Source: Deinococcus sp. LM3 (GTDB lineage: Bacteria > Deinococcota > Deinococci > Deinococcales > Deinococcaceae). From it: a stretch of 64,000 bases of DNA. Below are positions 17,347 through 28,023 of the stretch, piece by piece. The notes under the pieces are model-generated. The model had not been told where the DNA came from. It saw only the letters and a list, made by a program, of their open reading frames with translations, and did not search any database. Within the stretch, counting starts at the first letter, position 1. Each line of letters begins with the position of its first letter. The translations under genes were made by a program, and so were the position numbers. Where the stretch lies: the NCBI RefSeq assembly GCF_002017875.1, contig NZ_MUFV01000001.1, forward strand, positions 1 through 64,000. Reading direction: 5' to 3'.

Positions 17347-18878
17347 CAGATGGCGAGGCCCTGCGCGTGGGCGCTGACGTCCTTGCTCTCGTACTGGCCG
17401 GGCGGCAGGTCGATGGCGGGGGCGTTCGTCTCGAATTCGTCGCTCCAGCCGACCTCGTCCAGGGCTTTCTTCCACGCGCCGATGCTCTCGTTGCGGTAGA
17501 TCTGGTAGGCGGCCATGCCGACCTCCGGGCCGCCGCGCGCGATCACGCTTTCCACCCAGGCCCACTTGGCGGACACGTTGCGGAGTTCGGCGGTGGTCCG
17601 CAGTTCCTTCTGGATGCGTTTCATGCGTTTCTCGATGACCTGCACGCCCGCGAAGGGGTCCGCGAAGTGCGGCGTGTGGCGTTTGGGCACGAAGGGGCTG
17701 ATGCCCAGCGCGATGCGGTTGATCCCGGCGAGTTCCTTGGTGAACGAGATCAGTTCCGTGATGTCGTCGTCGTTCTCGGGGCCGAGGCCGATCATCATGT
17801 ACACCTTGACGCCCTTGAAGCCCAGGTCGCGGCTGATGTGCGCGGTCTTGATCAGATCCTCGGTAGTGATGCCCTTTTTCAGCCAGCGGCGCAGGCGTTC
17901 GCTGGGCGCGTCGCTGGCGACGGTGAAGGTCCGCAGCCCGCCGGCCTTGAGGATCTCGGCCAGTTCGGCGTCGACCGTGTCGGCGCGGATGGAGCTGACG
18001 CCCAGCTTGATGCCCCGGTCGGTCAGGGTGCGGCCCACGAACTTGGTGTGCGGGAAGTCGCTGAGGGCCGCGCCGACCAGTCCGACCTTGGTGGCCCAGT
18101 CGGGGATGACGTCCAGCAGTTCCTGCGCCTGGTTGTTGCGGTTCGGGCCGTACATGGTCCGGGCGAGGCAGAAGGTGCAGGGGCGGGGGCAGCCGCGCTG
18201 GGCCTCGACCAGGAACATGTTGCTCAGTTCGCTGTGCGGCGTGACGATCTGGCTGTAGGCGGGCAGGAGTTCCTTGGGCGCGGTCGCCCACTTGGGTTCG
18301 TGGGTGTGCCGCGCCGGGAGGAACACGCCGGGCATGCCGTCCACGAGGTCGTAGAAGTCCTCGCGGCTCTCGGCCTCGCGCAGGGCCTCGCTGACGACGG
18401 GGATGATCTGCTCGCCGTCCCCGATGATGATCACGTCCGCGAAGGGAGCGAGCGGGTAGGGGTTGGAGCTGGTGAACGGCCCGCCGATCATGACGATGGC
18501 GTCGCTGTCGTCGCGTTCCTCGCGCAGGGGGCGCAGCCCGGTCACGTCGAGCAGGCGGATGATGTTCGTCAGGTCCAGCTCGAACGACACGCTGATCGCC
18601 AGCAGCTGGCAGTCGCCGGCGTCGCGGCCGGTCTCGACGGTGGGCAGGGCCTGCCCGGTCCGCTCGAAGGCTTCTACGTCGTCGGGCAGGAAGGCGCGTT
18701 CGCAGGCGACACCTTCTTCCTGGTTGAACATGCGGTAGATGACCTGATACCCCAGCGAGGCCATGCCGACCGAGTAACGGTTGGGGAAGGCCAGGGTCAC
18801 GCGGACGGGGGCCTGCTTGAACAGGGTGCCGGTCTCGTCGTCCAGCAGGGGTTTGATGGTGTTGCGCCAGTAACTCAA
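17346..18878 (-). CDS. Radical SAM protein with N-terminal B12-binding-like domain
   Basis: 510 aa. Residues 1-190 look like a cobalamin-binding-type Rossmann region seen in the B12-radical SAM family (NRYSVGMASLGYQVIYRMF, FADVIIIGDGEQIIP). The radical SAM core follows with RGCPRPCTFC (CX3CX2C) for the [4Fe-4S] cluster, then KVYMMIGLGPENDDDI. The reaction is unknown; the protein is not one of the standard named enzymes I can recognise. I chose TTG at 18878, with GGAGGA 5 nt upstream. The upstream ATG at 18974 lies inside the TAGAAT -10 box and encodes non-conserved sequence. Confidence 0.8.
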   Translation of the reverse strand: MSYWRNTIKPLLDDETGTLFKQAPVRVTLAFPNRYSVGMASLGYQVIYRMFNQEEGVACERAFLPDDVEAFERTGQALPTVETGRDAGDCQLLAISVSFELDLTNIIRLLDVTGLRPLREERDDSDAIVMIGGPFTSSNPYPLAPFADVIIIGDGEQIIPVVSEALREAESREDFYDLVDGMPGVFLPARHTHEPKWATAPKELLPAYSQIVTPHSELSNMFLVEAQRGCPRPCTFCLARTMYGPNRNNQAQELLDVIPDWATKVGLVGAALSDFPHTKFVGRTLTDRGIKLGVSSIRADTVDAELAEILKAGGLRTFTVASDAPSERLRRWLKKGITTEDLIKTAHISRDLGFKGVKVYMMIGLGPENDDDITELISFTKELAGINRIALGISPFVPKRHTPHFADPFAGVQVIEKRMKRIQKELRTTAELRNVSAKWAWVESVIARGGPEVGMAAYQIYRNESIGAWKKALDEVGWSDEFETNAPAIDLPPGQYESKDVSAHAQGLAI

Positions 18879-18972
18879 AAGTCCTCCGGGAGCGTGGGCC
18901 GCGCCGGAGGGGACCAGAGCAGGTCTCAGCGCAGGGGCTGGGCTCGGGCGGCGGCGCGCGTCACAATCTGCC

Positions 18973-18978
18973 ATTCTA
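18973..18978 (-). promoter_or_regulatory. -10 box TAGAAT of the radical SAM gene
   Basis: TAGAAT on the minus strand predicts transcription starting near 18966, giving a leader of about 90 nt before the TTG at 18878. Confidence 0.5.
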
Positions 18979-19037
18979 GCGGATTACGCACACCCAACTG
19001 AAGTCCGCGTTACGACGCGCACATGCCCCGGCGGGGA

Positions 19038-19460
19038 CTACGGGTCCGGGGTGGGGGGCGGGGCGTCCGGCAGGGCGCGCCCCTGCGGGTACAGCCAGCG
19101 CAGGAACACCAGGAACAGGCCGATCACGGTGGCGGTGCTGGTCGTCAGGAACGCCACGAGCACGCTGCTGTCCAGCCGGAACGGGCGGCCCCCCAGTTCA
19201 CCCCACCCGGCGGCCAGGGTCAGGACCACGTCGGCGGCCAGCCACGCGCCGGACAGCAGGAACACGATGGCCCCCACGCCCAGCCGCAGCCAGCGTTGAT
19301 CCACGGCCTCGCGGTAGCGCAGTTCGCGGGTGCGGCGTTCCAGGTCCGCCTGGGTGGGCATGGTGCGTCGCTCGGCTTCCAGGCCGTGCAGGACGGCCTG
19401 CTCGATGGCGGTCCGTTCCGGTGCCGGGGGCGGAGTGGCAGGCGGCGCGGGGTCCGGCAT
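19038..19460 (-). CDS. Small two-TM protein encoded with a Panacea-domain protein (toxin candidate)
   Basis: 140 aa, family not recognised. Residues 1-58 are charged and helical (ERRTRELRYREAVDQRW). TM1 is about 60-84 (LGVGAIVFLLSGAWLAADVV) and TM2 about 99-122 (VLVAFLTTSTATVIGLFLVF), ending in a short Pro-rich tail. Its ATG overlaps the TGA of the Panacea-domain gene by 4 bp, so the two are translationally coupled. Panacea antitoxins (PanA) neutralise very varied toxins, including small membrane proteins, so this is a reasonable toxin candidate. A harmless membrane partner is the alternative. Confidence 0.7.
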   Translation of the reverse strand: MPDPAPPATPPPAPERTAIEQAVLHGLEAERRTMPTQADLERRTRELRYREAVDQRWLRLGVGAIVFLLSGAWLAADVVLTLAAGWGELGGRPFRLDSSVLVAFLTTSTATVIGLFLVFLRWLYPQGRALPDAPPPTPDP

Positions 19461-19966
19461 CAGGCGCTGCGGGCCAGGGCGATGTAGTACTCGCGGGTGA
19501 TCTCGTCGGGAATCAGGTCCGCGCGGGCCGCGTACACCTGCGCCCAGGGGCTGCCGGCGCGGTGGGTCAGGCGCGAGAGTTCCAGGCCGTCCATGCTGCC
19601 GTAGGCGCTCCAGACGCTGCGGATCACCTCGGCCGCGTCCGGGTCGGCGTGCAGGTCCGGTTCGGACGGCGCGACCGGCAGCGGCGACTCGATGGGCTGC
19701 ACGCCCCGCCCGCCCCAGCGTTCCCACAGGCGGCGGATGACCGGGCCATTCTTCCAGGCGTGCACGGTGTTGTACGTCAGGGGGCGGCCCAGCAGGGCCA
19801 GCGCGTAGCCGTGCGCGATGAACACCAGTTTGTGCACCTGCATCTGCGTCAGGTGCCGCCCCTCACGGCGGGCCAGTTCGATGAAGGCGTTCGCCACGAC
19901 CTCGGCGGCGTACCCACCGGGGGGCAGCGCGGCGGGCCAGGGGGTGACGGGCTCAGGGTGGGTCAT
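19460..19966 (-). CDS. Panacea (DUF4065/SocA-like) domain protein, candidate antitoxin
   Basis: 168 aa. The Panacea signature is clear: VANAFIELARREGRHLTQMQ, then VHKLVFIAHGYALALLGRPL and NTVHAWKNGPVIRRLWERWG (about residues 25-85). This domain occurs in proteolysis adaptors such as SocA, in phage proteins and in PanA antitoxins. The ATG at 19966 has a strong AAAGGAGG site 9 nt upstream. Its stop overlaps the start of the two-TM gene. The SAM methyltransferase gene lies 48 bp upstream on the same strand and may or may not be co-transcribed. Confidence 0.85.
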   Translation of the reverse strand: MTHPEPVTPWPAALPPGGYAAEVVANAFIELARREGRHLTQMQVHKLVFIAHGYALALLGRPLTYNTVHAWKNGPVIRRLWERWGGRGVQPIESPLPVAPSEPDLHADPDAAEVIRSVWSAYGSMDGLELSRLTHRAGSPWAQVYAARADLIPDEITREYYIALARSA

Positions 19967-20014
19967 GGCGAAAACCTCCTTTCCCAGCCGGTCAGACCCG
20001 CCGGGGTTCTGTCC

Positions 20015-20863
20015 TCAGCGTAACACGGCGGGGCCGGAAGCATTGGGGGCGGGAGCGACGGAGTCCAGCGTGCCCAGGTACGCGCGCGTCAGGTACACCA
20101 GTTCCACGCGGGCCTCCGCGCCGCCCGGTTCCACGGTCGCGTGGGCATCGAAGGCCGCGTCCAGCGCCGCCCGCAGGGCCGGAAAGTCCGGCGAGTCCGG
20201 CGCGGGCAGGTAACTCACGCTGCCCGCCAGCGCGTGCAGGGCCGCGCGCGTCAGGGGGTGCGTGTGCATCCACTCGCGCCCCTCGAACCCGCCGGGCATG
20301 AACAGCGGCAGGTCGTCCTCCGGCACGCGCAGTGGCAGGGGATCGCCAGCAGTGAACGCCCGCACGACCTCACCGTAGGCGCGGTTGAACGGCGCGGTGT
20401 CCCCGGCGGCCCGCCAGTCGTTCCAGACGAACAGCACCTGCCCGCCCGGCCTCAGCACCCGCCGGAACTCCGGGGTCGTGCGTGCCGGGTCGAACCAGTG
20501 GGCCGCCTGCGCCGCCGTGATCAGACCCACCGACGCGCCCGCCAACCCGGTCGCCTCGGACGTTCCGGCCTGCACGGTCAGGCCCGGCACGCCACGCAAC
20601 CCCTCGCCCAGCGCGGCGCGCATGTCCGGGTTGGGTTCCACGGCCGTCACGGCCGCGCCGTGCGCCAGCAACAGCCGCGTGAACAGGCCGGTCCCCGCGC
20701 CGATATCCGCGACCCGTGCGTTCAGCAGCCCCAGGTCCCGCAGCCACGCGCCCAGCGCGTCCGGGTAACCGGGCCGGGCCTGCGCGTACACGTCGGCGCG
20801 GCCCAGGAACCGCGCCGGGTTCACCACACTGGAATCGGTCTGTTCGGGCGTCAGGTCAGACAT
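20015..20863 (-). CDS. Class I SAM-dependent methyltransferase
   Basis: 282 aa. Motif I is ADIGAGTGLFTRLLL (about residues 52-66), AVEPNPDMRAAL holds the acidic residue of motif II, and FRRVLRPGGQVLFVWND is motif post-III/IV. The arrangement, with TAAQAAHWFDP, is that of the UbiE/Tam-like type-11 methyltransferase group. The substrate is unknown. The start is preceded by AGGATGAGG. No repair or secondary-metabolite genes nearby clarify the function. Confidence 0.8.
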   Translation of the reverse strand: MSDLTPEQTDSSVVNPARFLGRADVYAQARPGYPDALGAWLRDLGLLNARVADIGAGTGLFTRLLLAHGAAVTAVEPNPDMRAALGEGLRGVPGLTVQAGTSEATGLAGASVGLITAAQAAHWFDPARTTPEFRRVLRPGGQVLFVWNDWRAAGDTAPFNRAYGEVVRAFTAGDPLPLRVPEDDLPLFMPGGFEGREWMHTHPLTRAALHALAGSVSYLPAPDSPDFPALRAALDAAFDAHATVEPGGAEARVELVYLTRAYLGTLDSVAPAPNASGPAVLR

Positions 20864-20914
20864 ACCCTCATCCTGCCATGGTGGCCCGCACGGCGCGGGA
20901 GCAACTGCACAGCT

Positions 20915-21274
20915 TCAGGCGGAGGTGTCCGGCGAGACCGGAGGTTTCTCCAGGCGAACCGGAGTGGCGCTGGCCGGGCGGGCAACGGCACCGGGCCGAG
21001 CAGGTTCACTGGGCCGCGCAGATTCACGGGGCCGCGCAGGTTCGCTGCCGCCACGCGCCCGCAGCGCCGGACGCCACGCGCTCGTCACGAAGTACACCAG
21101 CCCCGCCAGCAGACCCGTCACCAGCAGGAACCAAAGCAGACGCCCCAGCACGCCCGCCGCACCCACCACGAACGCCCCCACCCCGGTCAGCAACTGCCCG
21201 ATCAGCCACACGGCCGCCAGCGCCGTCACCGCCAGGAGAATCACGCCCGCCAGGGCCAGCAGCAGTCGCGTCAT
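20915..21274 (-). CDS. Small membrane protein with Pro/Arg-rich tail
   Basis: 119 aa, family not recognised. Two hydrophobic helices (about 3-28, LLLALAGVILLAVTALAAVW; and 32-62, including LLWFLLVTGLLAGLVYFV) are followed by a cytosolic-type tail made of RPxEPARP-like repeats. The ATG at 21274 sits 7 nt from a TAGACT box, fitting a leaderless mRNA. The promoter region upstream consists of a heptanucleotide repeat shared with the divergent nadB gene. Confidence 0.6.
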   Translation of the reverse strand: MTRLLLALAGVILLAVTALAAVWLIGQLLTGVGAFVVGAAGVLGRLLWFLLVTGLLAGLVYFVTSAWRPALRARGGSEPARPRESARPSEPARPGAVARPASATPVRLEKPPVSPDTSA

Positions 21275-21281
21275 GCCGCGC

Positions 21282-21287
21282 AGTCTA
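21282..21287 (-). promoter_or_regulatory. -10 box TAGACT, leaderless promoter
   Basis: On the minus strand TAGACT is followed by 7 nt and the ATG at 21274. The heptanucleotide repeat begins only 7 bp upstream of this box, so the -35 region would lie inside the repeat. Confidence 0.5.
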
Positions 21288-21294
21288 GCAAGCG

Positions 21295-21350
21295 GGCGGA
21301 TGGCGGATGGCGGATGGCGGATGGCGGATGGCGGATGGCGGATGGCAGAT
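21295..21350. repeat. Heptanucleotide tandem repeat, 8 units of GGCGGAT
   Basis: Seven perfect GGCGGAT units (21295-21343) are followed by one GGCAGAT. The tract lies in the 146-bp divergent promoter region between the small membrane protein gene and nadB. The 7-bp period is not a multiple of three and the tract is non-coding. Confidence 0.9.
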
Positions 21351-21407
21351 GGCAGCGTGTGCGCGACCCGGCGGCTCCTGTCAAGCCCCTTCCTCTTCCC
21401 TGTGCCG

Positions 21408-21413
21408 TACCCT
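21408..21413 (+). promoter_or_regulatory. -10 box TACCCT of nadB, leaderless
   Basis: TACCCT plus 7 nt precedes the GTG at 21421. It fixes the nadB start and rejects the longer frame that begins inside the heptanucleotide repeat. Confidence 0.5.
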
Positions 21414-21420
21414 GTCGGGC

Positions 21421-22968
21421 GTGAGGATTGTCGAGACGGAGCTGCTGGTGGTCGGCGGCGGTGTGGCGGGCGCGTACGCGGCCCTGACGGCGCGCAGTTA
21501 CGGGGCGGACGTGGTGCTGGCCTGCAAGACGCCGCTGACGGGCGGCTCGACCCGCTGGGCGCAGGGTGGCATTGCGGCGCCGCTGGCGGTGGGTGACGAG
21601 GACGCGCACGCGCTCGACACCCTGAAGGCCGGGCGGGGCCTGTGCGAACCGGAGACGGTGCAGGCGTTCGTGCGGGACGCCCGGTCGCACGTGGAGACGC
21701 TGCGGGACCTGGGCGTGACGTTCAGCGCGCACGTGACGCTGGAGGGCGGGCACAGCCGGGCCAGGATCCGGCACACGGGGGACTCGACGGGGCACTCGAT
21801 CAGCCTGGCGCTGGCCGGGGCGCTCGGGGCGGCGCGGGGGCCGGCGCTGGGCGTGCTGGAGGGCGCGTTCGTGCGGAACCTGCGGGTGTCGGGGGGCGCG
21901 GTGGTGGGCGCGGACCTGCTCACGCCGGACGGGCCGGTGCAGGTGCGCGCCGGGGCGGTGCTGCTGGCGACCGGGGGCTTCGGGCGGCTGTACCCGGTGA
22001 CGACCGCGCCGCCCGAGGGCACCGGGGACGGGCTGGGGCTGGCGTGGCAGGCGGGCGCGGCGCTGCGGGACCTGGAATTCGTGCAGTTCCACCCGACGGC
22101 CGTGGTGCGGGGCGGCGAGGCGTTCCTGGTGACGGAGGCCGCGCGCGGCGAGGGGGGGCGGTTGCTGAACGCGCGCGGCGAGCGGTTCATGGAGCGGTAC
22201 GATCCGGCGCACGAACTCGCGCCGCGGGACGTGGTGGCGCGTGCCATCGCCGCCGAGATCGCCGCGACGGGCCGGGTGAACCTGGACCTGCGGCACCTGG
22301 GCGCGGCGTTCGTGCGCTCGCGCTTTCCGACGGTCACGGCGTCCCTGGCGCCGCTGGGACTGGACCTGGGCGCGGACCTCATTCCGGTACAGCCGGCGGT
22401 GCATTACACGATGGGCGGCGTGCAGACGGACGTGCAGGGCCGCACGGGCGTGCCGGGCCTGTACGCGGCGGGCGAGGTGGCGTCCAGCGGGCTGCACGGC
22501 GCGAACCGGCTGGCCAGCAACAGCCTGTCCGAGGGGCTGGTGTTCGGCGCGCGGGCGGCGCGGGCGGCCCTGGCGGTGCTGAAACCGGTGCCGGCGCGCA
22601 CCGAGGCGCTCCTGGCCCCGCTGGTGGACCCCGCCTGCCTTCCCGCGCTGCGGGCACTGGTGGCGGGCGCGGCGGGGTTGCGGCGCGACGGGACGGCACT
22701 GCGGGCCGCACTGGACGCCTGGGCGTGGCCGACCACGGGCACCGAGTCCCGCGAGAGCCTGGAGGCCGGGCATCTGGCCCTGATCGGCGAGCGGGTGCTG
22801 CGGGCGGCGCTGGCGCGGGAGGAGTCGCGAGGCGGGCATCACCGGACGGACTTTCCGGGCGAGGCGGCGGGCGCGGTGCATTCCGTGCAGTCGCGCCTGC
22901 TGGGGGAAACGGTGGTGCGGGTGCCGGTGGGCGCGGCGGCACCGGCTGTGCTAGGGTCTTCCGCGTGA
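21421..22968 (+). CDS. nadB: L-aspartate oxidase
   Basis: 515-aa FAD enzyme that oxidises L-aspartate to iminoaspartate, the first step of de novo NAD synthesis. The FAD-binding fold is VVGGGVAGAYAALTAR at the N-terminus. GSTRWAQGGIAAPL and HTGDSTGHSI are typical of the fumarate reductase/NadB group, and MGGVQTDVQGRTGVPGLYAAG leads to the second FAD contact. LDLRHLG lies in the capping region. The C-terminal helical domain is rather short. It is first in nadB-nadC-nadA. Start GTG 21421 is supported by conservation and by the -10 box; the longer frame upstream translates the tandem repeat. Confidence 0.9.
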   Translation: MRIVETELLVVGGGVAGAYAALTARSYGADVVLACKTPLTGGSTRWAQGGIAAPLAVGDEDAHALDTLKAGRGLCEPETVQAFVRDARSHVETLRDLGVTFSAHVTLEGGHSRARIRHTGDSTGHSISLALAGALGAARGPALGVLEGAFVRNLRVSGGAVVGADLLTPDGPVQVRAGAVLLATGGFGRLYPVTTAPPEGTGDGLGLAWQAGAALRDLEFVQFHPTAVVRGGEAFLVTEAARGEGGRLLNARGERFMERYDPAHELAPRDVVARAIAAEIAATGRVNLDLRHLGAAFVRSRFPTVTASLAPLGLDLGADLIPVQPAVHYTMGGVQTDVQGRTGVPGLYAAGEVASSGLHGANRLASNSLSEGLVFGARAARAALAVLKPVPARTEALLAPLVDPACLPALRALVAGAAGLRRDGTALRAALDAWAWPTTGTESRESLEAGHLALIGERVLRAALAREESRGGHHRTDFPGEAAGAVHSVQSRLLGETVVRVPVGAAAPAVLGSSA

Positions 22969-23002
22969 AATCCCGCACAACGTCACCTCTGGGGGCCGCC
23001 CC

Positions 23003-24912
<1,910 letters not shown>

Positions 24913-24983
24913 ACCCGCAGCCGCAGACAAGCCCGCTCTGCCGCTCCGGTGGGCGGGCCTGTCCTGCTGGCGCCAGAGCATGC

Positions 24984-25032
24984 AAAGGGGGAGGCCCGGA
25001 CGCCGCGTGTGCGGTCCGGGCCTCCCCTCTTT
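24984..25032. terminator. Stem-loop terminator between nadA and icd
   Basis: AAAGGGGGAGGCCCGGAC pairs with GTCCGGGCCTCCCCTCTTT (24984-25001 and 25015-25032, one bulge). It serves two convergent genes. Confidence 0.85.
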
Positions 25033-25039
25033 CTGCGGG

Positions 25040-26296
<1,257 letters not shown>

Positions 26297-26561
26297 GACG
26301 GGAATCACTGTACCCCAGTCGGGTGAGCGGGGAGTTGGTGTCCGTGTTACCCGAAGGGTTCAAGGCGCGGTCTGGACGCAGTTCAGAGTTCCGTTCGGAG
26401 GCGGCGGCGCGAAATCCATGCCGGAATTCATGAAGGATTGCCTTCGGGTTGCTGCGGCAGGTGTGAAGGCCCACTCACCGCAACCGTGGACGGATGACCG
26501 ATGGTGGATGAACCCAAGAGGGCCAATCCCAGTAGGGAATTCAACTTGCAGGAGGTTCACG

Positions 26562-26798
26562 ATGACTGATGACAAAAGCACCGCCGGGAACATGCTGGAC
26601 GCCGCCAAGGCCAAGGTCAACGAGGGCGCCGACCGCCTGCGCGAGGCAGGCCACAACGCCGCGCACGCCGTGACGGGCGACGCGCACCACAAGGCCGAGG
26701 CCCTGGAGGACCGTGCCAAGGCCGAGGTTCACAACGCGCAGGCCAACGCCGAGTACAGCGAAGGCAAGCGCGAGGCGACCGACGGCGACGGCAAGTAA
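26562..26798 (+). CDS. Small hydrophilic LEA/CsbD-like stress protein
   Basis: 78 aa, highly charged, no Cys or Trp, rich in Ala, Lys, Glu and Asp. Helical near-repeats such as DAAKAKVNEGADRLREAGHN and ALEDRAKAEVHNAQANAEYS resemble the 11-residue pattern of late-embryogenesis-abundant and CsbD-type proteins. Such proteins are linked to desiccation or general stress in Deinococcus. The start at 26562 has a strong GGAGG 6 nt upstream; the longer upstream frame is discarded. A short stem-loop (26820-26845) follows. Confidence 0.7.
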   Translation: MTDDKSTAGNMLDAAKAKVNEGADRLREAGHNAAHAVTGDAHHKAEALEDRAKAEVHNAQANAEYSEGKREATDGDGK

Positions 26799-26819
26799 AC
26801 CCGGCCGCTCCTCCCACGC

Positions 26820-26845
26820 CAGTCTTCCCATCCGGGGAGGCTGGT
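26820..26845 (+). terminator. Weak stem-loop terminator
   Basis: CCAGTCTTCCC ... GGGGAGGCTGG followed by TTTCTG, 20 bp after the LEA-like gene. Confidence 0.5.
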
Positions 26846-26874
26846 TTCTGCTACCTGACCGTCGCGGCGTCATG

Positions 26875-26880
26875 TAGCCT
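26875..26880 (+). promoter_or_regulatory. -10 box TAGCCT in front of a short leader ORF
   Basis: TAGCCT plus 7 nt precedes the ATG at 26888 of an 11-codon ORF upstream of the Nudix-phosphatase gene. Confidence 0.45.
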
Positions 26881-26887
26881 GCCCGGT

Positions 26888-26923
26888 ATGACCCAGGCCA
26901 TTTTCCCGTGGGCGCGGCCCTGA
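26888..26923 (+). CDS. Possible leaderless 11-aa leader peptide
   Basis: It reads MTQAIFPWARP and stops at TGA 26921-26923, which overlaps an in-frame ATG of the downstream gene (TGATG). It is placed exactly 7 nt from a -10 box. It could couple translation to the Nudix gene, or be the remnant of a frameshifted N-terminus. No conservation data are available. Confidence 0.35.
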   Translation: MTQAIFPWARP

Positions 26924-27003
26924 TGGCGGCGACCGGACTGATGGGTGCGCTCAGGCGGCCCTCCCTGGTGGCCCCTTTCCTTCACCACCGCAAGGAGTTC
27001 TAC

Positions 27004-28023
27004 GTGAACGCCCGCGCCGTGATCGAACGGGACAGCCCGCATGGACGCGAGGTGCTGCTGCAACGCCGCGTGAAACCAGGGCAGCCCAGACGCCTGGAAT
27101 TCCCGGGCGTACAGCTTGATCCCTTCGAGGGCATCACGGACGCCCTGGCCCACGAGGTGCGTGAGGAGACGGGCTTGACCGTCAGCGGCTACCTGACGGA
27201 CCTGCACGGCACCGTGACCGTGACCCCGGCCGCCGAGGTGGAATGCCTGACGCCCAGTTTCGTGTACCAGACCCGGCGCGGCCCGGTGGACAGTGTGGGC
27301 TTCTTCTTTCGCGTGCAGGCCAGCGGTGACCTGACCGAGCAGGGTGACGGGGCCGCCGGTCACGAGTGGGTGGCACTGGGTGAGGTCCGCCGCCGCTTTC
27401 AGGACGCGCCGGACACCTTCGACTGGCTGACGCAGGCGGCGCTGCGGCACCTGCTGACGCACGACTGGGCCGGGCACGCCGGGCCGGACGGCAGCCGCGA
27501 GGAGGTGCTGGAGCCCGGCACGCTGCTGCTGGTGCGGCACGCGCGGGCGACCGGGCAGGAACCGGGGGCGCCGCTGACCCCGGACGGCGAGGCGGCGGCG
27601 CAGGCCCTGGCTTCTTCGCTGGCTGGGCTGGGCGTCACGCGGATCGTCAGCAGTCCGTGGGTGCGGGCGGCGGCGACGGCGCGTCCGCTGGCAGATCGGC
27701 TGGGCCTGCCGCTCAGGACGGACGAGCGCCTGACCGAGCGGGTCCTGAGCGGCGTGCCCAGGGCCGACTGGCGCGAGCGGCTGCGGGACAGTTTCGCGGA
27801 CGACAGCCTGTGCCTGCCGGGCGGCGAGTCCGGCGCGGCGGCCCGCGCGCGCGTTCAGGCGGCCCTGGCGGACGCGCGCGACCCGGCGGGCGTGACGGTG
27901 GTGGTGACGCACGGGAACCTGCTGGCCCTGGCGCTGGGCCTGGGGTTCGGGGAGTGGGCGGCGCTGCGCAACCCGGACGTGTGGACGCTGCACACGGGGA
28001 CGCCGCAGCGGTGGCCGGCGTGA
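27004..28023 (+). CDS. Nudix hydrolase - histidine phosphatase fusion (MutT1-like)
   Basis: 339 aa with two catalytic domains. Residues 1-150 are a Nudix fold with the box VQLDPFEGITDALAHEVREE followed by TGL. The canonical leading Gly is replaced by Val (PGVQ where PGGQ is usual) and the Arg of RE by His. Residues about 172-335 are a histidine phosphatase with LLLVRHARATG (catalytic His, RHG motif as RHA) and VTVVVTHGNLLAL (second His). This order matches mycobacterial MutT1, which cleans 8-oxo-dGTP/8-oxo-GTP and dinucleoside polyphosphates. Start GTG 27004 has AAGGAG 6 nt upstream; ATG 26923, coupled to the leader ORF, is an alternative (366 aa). Confidence 0.8.
   Translation: MNARAVIERDSPHGREVLLQRRVKPGQPRRLEFPGVQLDPFEGITDALAHEVREETGLTVSGYLTDLHGTVTVTPAAEVECLTPSFVYQTRRGPVDSVGFFFRVQASGDLTEQGDGAAGHEWVALGEVRRRFQDAPDTFDWLTQAALRHLLTHDWAGHAGPDGSREEVLEPGTLLLVRHARATGQEPGAPLTPDGEAAAQALASSLAGLGVTRIVSSPWVRAAATARPLADRLGLPLRTDERLTERVLSGVPRADWRERLRDSFADDSLCLPGGESGAAARARVQAALADARDPAGVTVVVTHGNLLALALGLGFGEWAALRNPDVWTLHTGTPQRWPA

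Noticed and set aside
17346..18974. ATG 18974 as start of the radical SAM protein
   Set aside because: It lies inside the TAGAAT -10 box and the first 32 residues are not conserved-looking; TTG 18878 has GGAGGA at good spacing.
21295..21350. Possible CRISPR-like array
   Set aside because: Units are contiguous 7-mers without spacers; it is a simple tandem repeat.
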